Of a DNA stretch of 64,000 nucleotides, positions 10,750 to 19,892 are shown piece after piece. The DNA comes from an endosymbiont of Galathealinum brachiosum (lineage in GTDB: Bacteria > Pseudomonadota > Gammaproteobacteria > SZUA-229). Numbering within the stretch: position 1 is the first letter of the stretch; each line of letters starts with the position of its first letter. The stretch lies in assembly GCA_003349885.1 (NCBI GenBank), contig QFXC01000014.1, positions 1-64,000 of the forward strand, given 5' to 3'. A program made the translations under genes and the position numbers. The notes below the pieces were generated by a model, which worked only from the letters and a program-made list of their open reading frames with translations, did no database searches and was not told where the DNA came from.

Positions 10750-10787
10750 AAAAGCATCAATATCCGATTGAATATTGATGCTTTTTT
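10750..10787. terminator. Rho-independent terminator after gltA
   Basis: AAAAGCATCAATAT (10750-10763) pairs with ATATTGATGCTTTT (10772-10785), followed by further T residues. It lies between convergent gltA and the Kazal-type gene and can serve both directions. Confidence 0.92.
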
Positions 10788-10849
10788 AATTCAGATTAAT
10801 TTAAATTAATAATGAAATGCGTACTGAATACTTTCGTATTAGTTAATTT

Positions 10850-11125
10850 TTATTTACACGCACCTTCATCATAACTAATAACATTTTCATTTGAACATGC
10901 AGTGCAGGCATTAGAAAACGTTTTGTGATTACCATCCGATTCAAAACCACATACCGGAGTATAATCACGTGTACAAACCTGAGATCTGGGTGATTCACAT
11001 TGCGTTAATTTCTTATCAACTACATCTTTCTCCGGTGACATAGCACAGGACAATGATGTAACAGATACAAAAACCATAAGAATAGCGCTCAGAACATTAT
11101 TATTTATTTGACGAAATTTAATCAT
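10850..11125 (-). CDS. Exported Kazal-type domain protein
   Basis: This 91-residue protein has an N-terminal hydrophobic export signal ending near SLSC (C27), a weak lipobox, so it may be a lipoprotein or a soluble periplasmic protein. The C-terminal half reads as a Kazal domain: CTRDYTPVCG, then FSNACTACS and VISYDEGAC, with six cysteines in the expected order. Kazal domains inhibit serine proteases. It starts 5 bp after the LPP20-like gene ends and so closes the lipoprotein cluster. The inhibitory target is unknown. Confidence 0.8.
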   Translation of the reverse strand: MIKFRQINNNVLSAILMVFVSVTSLSCAMSPEKDVVDKKLTQCESPRSQVCTRDYTPVCGFESDGNHKTFSNACTACSNENVISYDEGACK

Positions 11126-11130
11126 ATTTT

Positions 11131-12150
11131 TTATCGATTCACTCCAGTAGAGAATTCCAGGATGGCCGGTTTTAATTCTGTATTTAGCGTTTTACTTACC
11201 TGAGTCATTAAACGGCTTTCAGCATCATTGCGCTGTAATGCAGAGACTTTCAAAGGCCATTGTTTACGGCCACGAATACGACCATTCGCTTCTACCAGCT
11301 TCACACTTAACTTACCTCTTAACCAGTACCAGTTCTGTCTGAAGCCAAGGTCTTGAACATCTAAATTTGCAACCAGCGTGAAATCTGAAGCGCCGTTTCC
11401 AGCTGGAAAACCCGCATTTCCCATGGCCGATTTAAGTAACTGATTTAACTTACCAATGGGATCAGTATCAACATCTGTACCAATTTTAAGCGATTGCAAT
11501 TTGTTTTCTAACTTGCCATTAAGATCAGCAATATTCCATTTTGCAGGCGACCCTTTACCCCGGGTATCAATAACTTTAAGCATATTTTGCAATGTTTGAC
11601 GCTCATATTGTAGAGCAACTGCTTTTTCAAGAGCAGACAATGAGAACAATATATCGTTCTGAGAATTACTGCGATTTAGCATGGCCTCTGTTTCACTATC
11701 AATCCGAGACATTTCACTTTTTATATTATTACCGGCATGTGCACGATCTAATACGGCAAGTGAATGATAGGTGAATACGGTGGTATCTTTCCATGTTTCT
11801 GCGATACGTGCGCCGCGTATAATGCTATCTGTGCGCACCTGAATTTGCTGAGCTACATGTTGTTTCTTTGTATAATCTTCCGCGCCATTTTTAACTGAAA
11901 CATGGGTATCAGATTTAGTCGTCGAAGATTCTTTAATATGTGTTTCGAAAATTTTACTTAGATTACCGAGTGCTCTATTTTTTGCCAGTTCAGCATTTGA
12001 AGCTGAGCCGGTCGCTGTCATGTACTGGTTGTTTGGATAGAATCCGGCATCCCCTTCAACCCAGTCTGGTTTAGGATCAGCTAAAAGCGGACTTGAAATA
12101 AAAAACAGACCTGTAAGAAGGCCCGCAATAAATTTACTTTTATTTTTCAT
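11131..12150 (-). CDS. LPP20-family exported protein
   Basis: The 339-residue protein has a signal peptide cleaved near residue 24 (SSPLLA/DPKP). The PDWVEG start, the YMTATGSASNAELAKNRALGNL segment in two parts, and the following helical region resemble LPP20-type envelope proteins. No lipobox cysteine is present, so it is probably periplasmic. It lies between the COG3014 lipoprotein and the Kazal gene on one strand. Clusters of LpoB, COG3014 and LPP20-like genes recur in gammaproteobacteria, which suggests a shared envelope role, but the molecular function is not established. Confidence 0.75.
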   Translation of the reverse strand: MKNKSKFIAGLLTGLFFISSPLLADPKPDWVEGDAGFYPNNQYMTATGSASNAELAKNRALGNLSKIFETHIKESSTTKSDTHVSVKNGAEDYTKKQHVAQQIQVRTDSIIRGARIAETWKDTTVFTYHSLAVLDRAHAGNNIKSEMSRIDSETEAMLNRSNSQNDILFSLSALEKAVALQYERQTLQNMLKVIDTRGKGSPAKWNIADLNGKLENKLQSLKIGTDVDTDPIGKLNQLLKSAMGNAGFPAGNGASDFTLVANLDVQDLGFRQNWYWLRGKLSVKLVEANGRIRGRKQWPLKVSALQRNDAESRLMTQVSKTLNTELKPAILEFSTGVNR

Positions 12151-12219
12151 GTATTAATAATTCCATTATTCAACATTTGGGTGGGTTCATTGTACTGACA
12201 GAACCCACCCATGTGAAGA

Positions 12220-13575
12220 CTAGGTTGCTGGTGTTGCAGCTGGAGCTGCCGCCTGACCACCTACTGGCTGCATTGGAACCGCTTTAGGCTCTGGTGCAGT
12301 CCAACGTTTGCTGACTACAGATTTAGCACCTGCCTTGATGCTCACATTACGTGTAATCGTATCAACTACCGCACCCGTTGGGCCAACCACTTCAATCAGG
12401 ACTTTATGTTTACCCTGTGGAAGGAAAACACGTGCAAGTTTAAATTCCTGCGGTAAAGTATTCCAGCATCGAGTATCCGCAATTTCAGTACCCTGATTAA
12501 CTGCCATCATTGCAAGCTGACCAAGGAAACCACCCTGATTTCCCGCTTCTTCTTCGGCTTTCTTCTTGATAACCGCACGCGCAATTGCACGAGTAGTAAT
12601 AATCGGCATATCTTCAGCCAATGCCGCTCTTGCCAGTCCGTCAATATTAGAAACAATTTCTAATGGATAATATTTACCATCAATATTCAAACGCACTTTA
12701 TTTAAAACAACTGGTGGATTGGGGTAATCAGGAACAGCCACTTTAATATTTAAAGCCAGTGCTGAAGAAAATGTCTGAAACACTTTCTCTTCACGTTGAG
12801 GCGCCAGACCATTACCAAACACAACCACTAACTCACCCTTACCTTTAGTTTTTGGTGCTTTGTATTTAGATAGACCAAACTGTTTCTTATAGTCTTTATA
12901 CTCACCCCATAACTTCATTCTTGCCAGCATTCTTAACAGGTCATGCTTAAGTGTTTTAGGTACATTTAAACCATGTTTTTCTTTAGTATTACGATATGCA
13001 TCAACTGCTTTTCTGTAAGAAACGGTAGCTGTATCTTCTTCGCCTAACATTTCAAACATAATGCCTGAGAAATAACGCATGAATGGTGTTTCATCTTTTG
13101 GCTCTCCCCACTCATCCATTTTAACCTGAGACTGAAGCAGCTCTACACGTGATGAATCAATATCACCCATAGATAAATAGTTAGCCGCCATATACAGATG
13201 AACTAGAACCTGCTCAAATTTGTAACCCTGAAAATCAATACTTTCATCATTGGTTACAGCAGCACCCGCCTGTTGTGAAATAGACGTTGTATATAATTCT
13301 GATATCTTTTCTTTAGCTAATTCAAAAGCCTCATTACTGCCTTTATAATCTTTGTTTAAACGTCGTAACAAACCGACATTCATGTTTTCCATTACACCTT
13401 CAACTTCACTTGCCAGATGTTTTTCCGCTTCGATTAAAGCAAGATCATTTCGGTTTAACTCCATCATCTGACGCATACCGCGTGTTTTATCAGCTGATGT
13501 TGCACAACCCTGTAATGTTAGAATAGCCAGGGCAGCCAGCACAGCTCCCATACGACCGAGTAGACGAATACTCAT
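12220..13575 (-). CDS. COG3014-family lipoprotein
   Basis: This 451-residue lipoprotein has a clear lipobox LQGC (C24). A helical N-terminal half with TPR-like spacing (for example AANYLSMGDIDSSRVELLQS) precedes a C-terminal beta-rich domain that ends in an Ala/Pro-rich tail. The match is to the uncharacterised COG3014 family, recognised by ELVVVFGNGLAPQREEK and the genomic context next to LpoB. It probably works at the outer membrane with its two neighbours. The exact role is unknown. RBS AGAGG precedes the ATG. Confidence 0.8.
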   Translation of the reverse strand: MSIRLLGRMGAVLAALAILTLQGCATSADKTRGMRQMMELNRNDLALIEAEKHLASEVEGVMENMNVGLLRRLNKDYKGSNEAFELAKEKISELYTTSISQQAGAAVTNDESIDFQGYKFEQVLVHLYMAANYLSMGDIDSSRVELLQSQVKMDEWGEPKDETPFMRYFSGIMFEMLGEEDTATVSYRKAVDAYRNTKEKHGLNVPKTLKHDLLRMLARMKLWGEYKDYKKQFGLSKYKAPKTKGKGELVVVFGNGLAPQREEKVFQTFSSALALNIKVAVPDYPNPPVVLNKVRLNIDGKYYPLEIVSNIDGLARAALAEDMPIITTRAIARAVIKKKAEEEAGNQGGFLGQLAMMAVNQGTEIADTRCWNTLPQEFKLARVFLPQGKHKVLIEVVGPTGAVVDTITRNVSIKAGAKSVVSKRWTAPEPKAVPMQPVGGQAAAPAATPAT

Positions 13576-13729
13576 TATGGTTTACCTCTTAACGTAGTTT
13601 ATATATGCAGGTTTAATACCTGTTTTTATGACTTACTTATTATTTTATTACGTTCATAATCTAACTGAACGTCAGGTCGTCCCTGACCCTTTATATCTTT
13701 TAATCCTGTTATAAATATAGCGGGTTTAT

Positions 13730-14344
13730 TTAGAAACCAAAGCTACTTTTCTCAACAGTTTTCTTGATTTTCTTCTGACCAACCCAGACTTTACGGTTGC
13801 TTTCTAGATCAATCAACGTCAAATCAACCTGATAGAAACGCGCCTGTGAGCCACTTGCTGCATCTACGATAGTATTGATTGTGCCTTTCAGCATAAAATC
13901 AGCGCCGGCTTCATTACCCATTGCTTTACGTGTGCTCTCACTTGCATTTAAATCCTGATCACGACGTTCTGAACGAATTTCATCACGCTCTGAAGCAGAT
14001 GCCACAAATTCAACTTCACCAGAGTTAATTAACTCTTTTTCCAGATCGCGAATAAACGTACGAGTATTTATATGTTCATGGCTCAGGTTACGAACAGTAC
14101 CCACAATAACAGTTGGCGGCTTGCCCTTGGCACGATTGAACTTGGTTAACCAACGACGTGTTAGAACATCGTCAATCATTTCACGAGAAACCAGTCGTGA
14201 GTCCGTGTCATTCCACTTACCACTTAAATCGGTAACTGCATTTGTATCAACACGGCTAACTTTTTTGTTACAACCCGCTGTAAAGGCCAATAAAGCACTT
14301 AATGCCACTACAGAAATGACTCGGCCCAGTTTTAAAGACTGCAT
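13730..14344 (-). CDS. Penicillin-binding protein activator LpoB-like lipoprotein
   Basis: The 204-residue protein matches the LpoB (YcfM) family, outer-membrane lipoproteins that reach through peptidoglycan to activate PBP1b in enterics. Evidence is the lipidation cysteine C25 after a hydrophobic signal, DLSGKWNDTDSRLVSREMI, the TVIVGTVRNLS strand, and the C-terminal QVDLTLIDLESNRKVW segment. The lipobox FTAGC lacks the usual leucine at -3. It is first in the cluster with COG3014 and LPP20-like genes. Whether it activates a PBP in this organism is inferred from the family only. Confidence 0.85.
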   Translation of the reverse strand: MQSLKLGRVISVVALSALLAFTAGCNKKVSRVDTNAVTDLSGKWNDTDSRLVSREMIDDVLTRRWLTKFNRAKGKPPTVIVGTVRNLSHEHINTRTFIRDLEKELINSGEVEFVASASERDEIRSERRDQDLNASESTRKAMGNEAGADFMLKGTINTIVDAASGSQARFYQVDLTLIDLESNRKVWVGQKKIKKTVEKSSFGF

Positions 14345-14628
14345 ATTTACTCTCCATTAATTGTATATTTTTTATGAGTTAATCTTTGTATAGATCAATT
14401 AGAAGTCTTTGCAGAGTGTAGGTCATGAAATGGAAAAGCGTTAAGAAACAATCCAATTTACCTCAAAAATTGCTAAGAGGTAGCAATCAGTTTGTTATCT
14501 AAGCGAACAGATCAATAACTTACAACATACATGTCGGACAACTGATTTTTATAAAGTGATGTATTTATACCACTATTTATCACTAAAAACAGTCTTTTAG
14601 GTGTAAAAATTATGTTATCTTGCCGATC

Positions 14629-15957
14629 ATGAAATCTGTTGACACAATTTTACACGCCCGCTGGATTTTACCGGTTACAGAATCAGACCCGTTATTACAC
14701 GATCATTGCATCATTATTGATGACGGACGTATCACGGACATTCTGCCCAGTTCAGAAAGCACAAATTTATATACCGCCCAGATTGAGAAAACCTACAATC
14801 AGCATTTACTCATGCCGGGCTTAATTAACGCGCACACACATAGCCCCATGAGTTTGTTCCGTGGCATAGCAGACGATCTGCCACTTGAAGACTGGTTAAA
14901 CAATCATATCTGGCCGGCTGAAGCAAAATGGGTGAGTGATGAATTTGTACATGATGGCACCCAGTTAGCCATTGCAGAAATGATCCGCTCCGGCACCACC
15001 TGCTTTAATGACATGTATTTTTTTCCAGAAGTCACCGCACGACTTGCACGTGACATTGGCATACGTGCCTGCATTGGATTAATTGCTGTCGAATTCCCCA
15101 GCGCCTGGGCCAGTAATGCAGATGAATATATAGACAAAGGTCTGGAACTACGCGATCACTTTCGCAGTGACAGTTTAATTCACACTCCCTTTGCACCCCA
15201 TGCTCCCTTTACAGTTTCAGATGCACCTTTAAGTCGTATACGTGTGCTTGCAGATGAAATGGATTTACCCATTCATATACATGTTCATGAAACTGCCGAT
15301 GAAATTGAACAGTCGATTAAACAACATGGTAAACGCCCTTTAGAAAGACTTAATGAACTTGGTCTGGTATCACCCAATTTAATGGCTGTACATTTAACTC
15401 AGGTAACAGACGAAGAAATCACATTACTCGCCGAATCCAGCAGCCATGTAGTGCACTGCCCAGAATCTAATTTAAAACTGGCCAGCGGATTCTGCCCAGT
15501 TAAAAAACTCATGGATGCGGGCATTAATGTCGCACTTGGCACAGATGGCAGCGCCAGCAACAATGATTTAAATATGCTGGGAGAAATGCATACAGCCAGT
15601 TTACTCGCTAAAGGCGTTAGCGGAGATGCAACTGCCCTCACCGCGATGCAAACCATTCGCATGGCAACCATAAATGGTGCAAAAGCACTTGGCCTGGATC
15701 AAGACACAGGAAGCCTTGAAGCTGGAAAATACGCAGATATAACCGCTATCGATTTTTCAGCCCTTGAAATGAACCCGATATACGATCCGGTTGCTAACCT
15801 GGTTTATAGCGCTGGCCGTGAACAGGTAACCGATGTATGGGTTGCGGGTCGTCATTTATTAAAAGATAAAGAACTCACGACTCTGGATGAACAGGATATA
15901 ATGAACAAATGCAGGAAATGGAATGAAGTCATTTCCACATTTGAGAATGAAGAATAA
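14629..15957 (+). CDS. Amidohydrolase of the TRZ/ATZ (MtaD) family
   Basis: A metal-dependent deaminase/hydrolase of 442 residues, probably acting on 5-methylthioadenosine or S-adenosylhomocysteine. Metal ligands are visible as H69/H71 (NAHTHSPMS), the HIHVHETADEI segment and the LGTDGSASNNDLNM aspartate. ATG 14629 is chosen over TTG 14620. The gene is followed by ubiG and a HAD phosphatase, the same order as PA3170-PA3172 in Pseudomonas. SAH removal next to a SAM-dependent methylase makes biochemical sense. Substrate specificity cannot be read from the sequence. Confidence 0.88.
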   Translation: MKSVDTILHARWILPVTESDPLLHDHCIIIDDGRITDILPSSESTNLYTAQIEKTYNQHLLMPGLINAHTHSPMSLFRGIADDLPLEDWLNNHIWPAEAKWVSDEFVHDGTQLAIAEMIRSGTTCFNDMYFFPEVTARLARDIGIRACIGLIAVEFPSAWASNADEYIDKGLELRDHFRSDSLIHTPFAPHAPFTVSDAPLSRIRVLADEMDLPIHIHVHETADEIEQSIKQHGKRPLERLNELGLVSPNLMAVHLTQVTDEEITLLAESSSHVVHCPESNLKLASGFCPVKKLMDAGINVALGTDGSASNNDLNMLGEMHTASLLAKGVSGDATALTAMQTIRMATINGAKALGLDQDTGSLEAGKYADITAIDFSALEMNPIYDPVANLVYSAGREQVTDVWVAGRHLLKDKELTTLDEQDIMNKCRKWNEVISTFENEE

Positions 15958-16001
15958 ATTGTAACCTTGTCGGTATGACACAGGATTAAGTCTGTTTACT
16001 T

Positions 16002-16078
16002 TGTAGGTGTTCCTTCAGGTGCACAATATAGTTGCTATGAAATCAGCTGGCTAATGTGCACCTGAAGGTGCACCTACA
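16002..16078. repeat. Imperfect palindromic repeat, 23-bp arms
   Basis: The left arm (16002-16024) and right arm (16056-16078) are reverse complements with two mismatches and share the core CCTTCAGGTGCAC. The 31-bp spacer is unrelated. The right arm contains GTGCACCTGAAGGTGCAC, itself a palindrome. It looks like a REP/BIME-type intergenic element; only this copy is seen in the window. It lies between the amidohydrolase gene and ubiG. Confidence 0.8.
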
Positions 16079-16169
16079 TAAAAATGCAACGAATTATAGA
16101 AACCTTCATTCTAAGCAAAGTCGAAGAATGAAAGATTTAAGTTATCAACAATAAGATGAATTTTAAAGT

Positions 16170-16877
16170 ATGACCACACTCAACGTAGATCCAGCCGAAA
16201 TAGCTAAATTTGAAGAACTCGCCAGCCGCTGGTGGGATCGTCAGGGCGAATTCAAACCCCTGCATGAAATTAACCCTCTGCGTTTACACTATATAGATGA
16301 ACGTGTTCAGTTAAATGGTAAACGTGTTCTTGATGTTGGCTGCGGCGGCGGAATTCTGTCTGAAAGCATGGCTCAGCTGGGTGCCGATGTTAGCGCGATT
16401 GATATGGGCAAAGCCCCGCTTTCTGTTGCTAAATTACACGCTATGGAAAGTGATGTTGAAGTTAACTACCAGCAAATTACAGTAGAAGAACTGGCCGAGC
16501 AACAGCCCCATTCATTCGATGCGGTTACCTGCATGGAAATGCTCGAACATGTGCCCAACCCGGCTTCAGTTATTAAAGCCTGCCAGATGTTAGTTAAACC
16601 CGGCGGTTCGGTTTTTTTCTCAACCATTAATCGTAACCCCAAGGCTTACCTGTTTGCCATTGTTGGTGCAGAGTACTTATTAAAAATGCTGCCCACTGGC
16701 ACACATGAATATGCTAAATTTATCAAACCATCCGAGTTAGATGAATGGTCACGCGAATCAGACCTGCAGTTAAAAAACATTACCGGCATGACATATAATC
16801 CTGTTACCAGTCACTACAAGCTGGGTAAGGATGTTGATGTAAATTACATGACACATTATCTATCACCTGCTGAATAA
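16170..16877 (+). CDS. ubiG: Ubiquinone biosynthesis O-methyltransferase UbiG
   Basis: UbiG (235 residues) carries out both O-methylations in ubiquinone synthesis using SAM. The family N-terminus [19 protein letters not shown] is clear, with the SAM-binding motif [14 protein letters not shown] and the EMLEHVPNP motif. It starts 292 bp after the likely coupled amidohydrolase, with a palindromic repeat in between, and is 7 bp upstream of the HAD gene, so those two are co-transcribed. Full length with no anomalies. Confidence 0.96.
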   Translation: MTTLNVDPAEIAKFEELASRWWDRQGEFKPLHEINPLRLHYIDERVQLNGKRVLDVGCGGGILSESMAQLGADVSAIDMGKAPLSVAKLHAMESDVEVNYQQITVEELAEQQPHSFDAVTCMEMLEHVPNPASVIKACQMLVKPGGSVFFSTINRNPKAYLFAIVGAEYLLKMLPTGTHEYAKFIKPSELDEWSRESDLQLKNITGMTYNPVTSHYKLGKDVDVNYMTHYLSPAE

Positions 16878-16884
16878 ACTTCAT

Positions 16885-17538
16885 ATGAGTAAAATAAATA
16901 CGGTCCTGTTTGATCTGGACGGCACCTTAATTGATACCGCACCAGATATGGCTAATGCACTTAATATCCTGCTTGAAGAAGAAGGTTTTGATATTTTGAG
17001 CTTTGCCCATATTCGCCCAGTTGTTTCAGATGGCAGTGCTGCGCTGGTTCAACTGGGTTTTCCGCAGTTAGAAGATGAATCAACAATTGATCGACTCAAA
17101 AAACGCTATCTGGAAATTTACGAAAATAAACTGTGTGTTCATTCGGTTTTATTTCCCGGCATGAAAAAACTCATTGAACACATAGAAGACCAGGAAATGC
17201 GCTGGGGCGTTGTCACCAATAAACCCGGCTGGTTAACCGATCCATTAATGGAACAGATAGGTTTAGCCGAACGCGCTGCCTGTATTATCAGTGGTGATAG
17301 CACTAAAAATCGTAAACCACATCCTGAGCCCATGTATCTTGCCTGCAAACAGGCTAATAGCCGCCCTGAAAACTGCATTTATATCGGTGATGCTCAAAGA
17401 GACATACAGGCTGGTGTTAATGCGGGCATGCAAACTGTCATTGCTAATTACGGTTATATTGGCAACTGGGAAAGCACAAATGAATGGGGCGCTGATTTTA
17501 GCGTCGATAAAGCAGATGAAATTATTGATCTGTTATAA
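16885..17538 (+). CDS. HAD-superfamily phosphatase (MupP/Gph type)
   Basis: This 217-residue haloacid dehalogenase-type phosphatase has the nucleophile motif FDLDGTLIDT (D10, D12), the VVTNKPGW motif II, K at KPHPEP and the acidic motif YIGDAQRDIQAG. By sequence it could be phosphoglycolate phosphatase. By position directly after ubiG it matches MupP, the N-acetylmuramic acid 6-phosphate phosphatase of peptidoglycan recycling in Pseudomonas. The context argument favours MupP, but no symbol is assigned. Confidence 0.85.
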   Translation: MSKINTVLFDLDGTLIDTAPDMANALNILLEEEGFDILSFAHIRPVVSDGSAALVQLGFPQLEDESTIDRLKKRYLEIYENKLCVHSVLFPGMKKLIEHIEDQEMRWGVVTNKPGWLTDPLMEQIGLAERAACIISGDSTKNRKPHPEPMYLACKQANSRPENCIYIGDAQRDIQAGVNAGMQTVIANYGYIGNWESTNEWGADFSVDKADEIIDLL

Positions 17539-17704
17539 ATAGCTGTCTATTTAGTAAAAAGTTACTTGTATATTTCACCACTTCACCGCATTATTCGCAA
17601 AGTTGCAGTTGTCACATTTTTGTAACAACTTTGTAACCAAATAAACACATAATACGCGACTCTTAAATCAACCTGAATAAACGCTGATCGGCGAGGTAAC
17701 TCTT

Positions 17705-19273
17705 TTGGAATTTAAAGATATTAAACGCATAGACAATGCGAATTTAAAGGGACGTGGTGAATCATTGCGTCTGGGTCTGTCAATGGTATTTATCGTTGGC
17801 ATTATGCTGGTAACAGGCTCCACAGTTATTGGCATTGAAAACGGTTTCTTATTAGTAGCCGCTGCGATGATTGGTGGCTATATGGCAATGAACATCGGTG
17901 CAAACGATGTTGCCAACAATGTGGGGCCCGCGGTTGGCTCACGCGCACTGACCTTAACCGGTGCCATTGTTATTGCTGCAATATTCGAAGCAGCCGGTGC
18001 ACTCATTGCCGGTGGTGACGTTGTCAGCACCATCAAAAAAGGCATTATCGATCCAAAGATGATTGCTGATTCCAGCACCTTTATTTATCTAATGATGGCA
18101 GCACTCCTGTCCGGTGCATTATGGCTTAATCTGGCAACAGCGGTTGGTGCGCCCGTTTCAACAACTCACTCTATAGTCGGTGGTGTACTCGGCGCAGGTA
18201 TAGCAGCCGGCGGTTTCGCCATTGCTGACTGGGGTAAAATGAGTCAGATAGCCGCCAGCTGGATAATTTCTCCCGTGTTAGGTGGTTTAATAGCGGCCGG
18301 TTTCCTCTATACCATCAAGCGAACCATTACTTACAAAGCAGAGATGACCGAAGCCGCAAAAAAAGTTGTGCCTATCCTTGTCTCGATTATGGCCTGGGCA
18401 TTTGCAACTTACCTTATCCTTAAAGGCATAAAGAAACTGATAAAAGTAGATTTTCTATCAGCAGCCGGCATCGGCATTGCAATTGCAATCGCGGTTTTCT
18501 TTATTGTAAAACCACTCATTGCAAATGCTGCAAACAGTATTTCGAATGATAAATCGGGTGTTAATAGACTCTTCACCATTCCATTAATTTTTGCCGCGGC
18601 ATTACTCAGTTTTGCACACGGTGCAAACGATGTAGCAAATGCAGTTGGCCCGTTAGCGGCAATCAATGATGCCATTATGCAGGGTGGTGTTTCCACAAAA
18701 GCATCCATCCCAACCTGGGTAATGATGATTGGTGCAGTCGGTATTGCATTAGGTCTGGCTTTATACGGCCCGAAACTAATCAAAACCGTCGGTACAGAAA
18801 TTACCGAGTTAGACCAGATGCGTGCATTCAGCATAGCCATGGCCGCTTCTATCACAGTAATTATCGCCAGCCAGTTAGGGTTACCCGTCAGCTCAACCCA
18901 CATAGCAGTCGGTGGTGTATTCGGTGTCGGTTTCCTACGTGAATACCTTAAAACCAGCTACTCAACCATGGTAGAAGAAATTAAAACCCACCATGACGAG
19001 CAGGACGAAGAAGCAATAGAAGCTTTCCTGAATGACTTCAAAAAAGCGCCTTTAGAAGAAAAGAGCAATATGCTCAAAAAGCTAAAGAAGCACTCAGCAA
19101 CAGCCGAGTTATCCAAGAAAGAGCGCAAACAGTTACGTAAAGTGTACAAACACGAACTGGTTAAACGTTCACAGTTAATCAAAATAGCCGCAGCATGGGT
19201 TATTACTGTGCCTGCCACAGGTTTGATGGCAGCAATGATTTACTTCATGATTCGAGGTGTAATGCTTCCTTAA
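17705..19273 (+). CDS. PiT-family inorganic phosphate transporter
   Basis: This 522-residue polytopic membrane protein carries the two inverted PHO4 signatures, GANDVANNVGPAVGSRALT near residue 65 and HGANDVANAVGPLAAI near 305. A charged cytoplasmic loop (about 425-490) lies before the last membrane segment. It should take up phosphate (as metal-phosphate) with protons or sodium. The start is TTG 17705, supported by GAGGT 8-9 bp upstream. It is monocistronic and ends in a strong terminator. Confidence 0.93.
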   Translation: MEFKDIKRIDNANLKGRGESLRLGLSMVFIVGIMLVTGSTVIGIENGFLLVAAAMIGGYMAMNIGANDVANNVGPAVGSRALTLTGAIVIAAIFEAAGALIAGGDVVSTIKKGIIDPKMIADSSTFIYLMMAALLSGALWLNLATAVGAPVSTTHSIVGGVLGAGIAAGGFAIADWGKMSQIAASWIISPVLGGLIAAGFLYTIKRTITYKAEMTEAAKKVVPILVSIMAWAFATYLILKGIKKLIKVDFLSAAGIGIAIAIAVFFIVKPLIANAANSISNDKSGVNRLFTIPLIFAAALLSFAHGANDVANAVGPLAAINDAIMQGGVSTKASIPTWVMMIGAVGIALGLALYGPKLIKTVGTEITELDQMRAFSIAMAASITVIIASQLGLPVSSTHIAVGGVFGVGFLREYLKTSYSTMVEEIKTHHDEQDEEAIEAFLNDFKKAPLEEKSNMLKKLKKHSATAELSKKERKQLRKVYKHELVKRSQLIKIAAAWVITVPATGLMAAMIYFMIRGVMLP

Positions 19274-19278
19274 GCGAA

Positions 19279-19319
19279 GTCGTAAGTCTTTAGTCGTAAG
19301 TCTTTAGTCGTAAGTCTTA
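19279..19319. repeat. Three tandem 14-bp units
   Basis: GTCGTAAGTCTTTA is repeated at 19279, 19293 and 19307 (the last unit is one base short), directly before the PiT terminator. A related inverted and degenerate version lies at 19492-19527. This is a small tandem repeat of unknown role. Confidence 0.85.
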
Positions 19320-19320
19320 A

Positions 19321-19353
19321 GCGGGCTCTCCTTTGGAGAGCCCGCTTTTTTTT
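19321..19353 (+). terminator. Rho-independent terminator after the PiT gene
   Basis: GCGGGCTCTCC (19321-19331) pairs perfectly with GGAGAGCCCGC (19335-19345) across a TTT loop and is followed by eight T residues. Confidence 0.96.
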
Positions 19354-19432
19354 GTCATCCTGAACATTAGTGAAGGATCTTAAACCCGTAAAATCAGTCA
19401 ACTTCATGAAGTCAGATCCTCCCACTTTGATC
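19354..19432. repeat. Palindromic intergenic repeat (GTCATCCTGA...GGATCT type)
   Basis: A left half beginning GTCATCCTGAACATTAG and ending GGATCT is matched by an inverted right half AGATCCTCCC...CAGAATGTCA. A solitary related half occurs at 22951-22980 (TGTCATCCTCAGCGAAGCCG). Such repeats are common dispersed elements in bacterial genomes. It sits between the PiT terminator and the nrdJ promoter region. Confidence 0.6.
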
Positions 19433-19552
19433 AGAATGTCAGCAATTTTATATCTGTTTTTACCTGTGACTTTGCCTTTGATTTTGCTTGTTGACTAACG
19501 ACTAAAGACTTCTGACTTACGACTAATATTTCAAACATTGATCACGATTTAA

Positions 19553-19568
19553 CCACAACATATAGTGC
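19553..19568. promoter_or_regulatory. Candidate NrdR box (distal)
   Basis: CCACAACATATAGTGC matches the palindromic NrdR box pattern (acACwATATaTwGtgt) well by eye. It lies 325 bp upstream of nrdJa. NrdR represses ribonucleotide reductase genes in many bacteria. Confidence 0.5.
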
Positions 19569-19732
19569 CCTCTCCAATCAGGACACACAAGGACATACCG
19601 TTCATCTGTAAATCACTACTTTTCAGAATTGACTAATATCAAGCGCATAACCAGCCACATCAAGCTATGCCAGAGTTTATACATAATTACCCACAACTTA
19701 TCCCCATCTCTATGATAATTCATTACTTGAAA

Positions 19733-19748
19733 CCACAACATGTTGTGT
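19733..19748. promoter_or_regulatory. Candidate NrdR box (proximal)
   Basis: CCACAACATGTTGTGT contains a perfect 12-bp palindrome ACAACATGTTGT and lies about 145 bp before the nrdJa start. A half-like CCACAACTTATCCCC occurs exactly 42 bp upstream (19691), four helical turns away, as might suit cooperative NrdR binding. It was called by eye. Confidence 0.55.
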
Positions 19749-19892
19749 TATTTTATACGAAAGACCACTACATAAGCATAATGAATGGCTAATACAGATT
19801 TCAGAGCGCTGGCCTGAAAAAGACCATTTAGAGCTTGTGTTACACGATTAAAGACCACGTTTAAAGTTACATATAATAATAAGGATAAATGA

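Noticed and set aside
18409-18903. 164-codon minus-strand frame inside the PiT gene
   Set aside because: Shadow of the transporter reading frame, with alternating hydrophobic composition caused by antisense of membrane helices.
19354-19892. Possible cobalamin riboswitch upstream of the B12-dependent nrdJ
   Set aside because: No B12 box or matching helices could be found by eye; candidate NrdR boxes explain the region better. A covariance-model search would be decisive.
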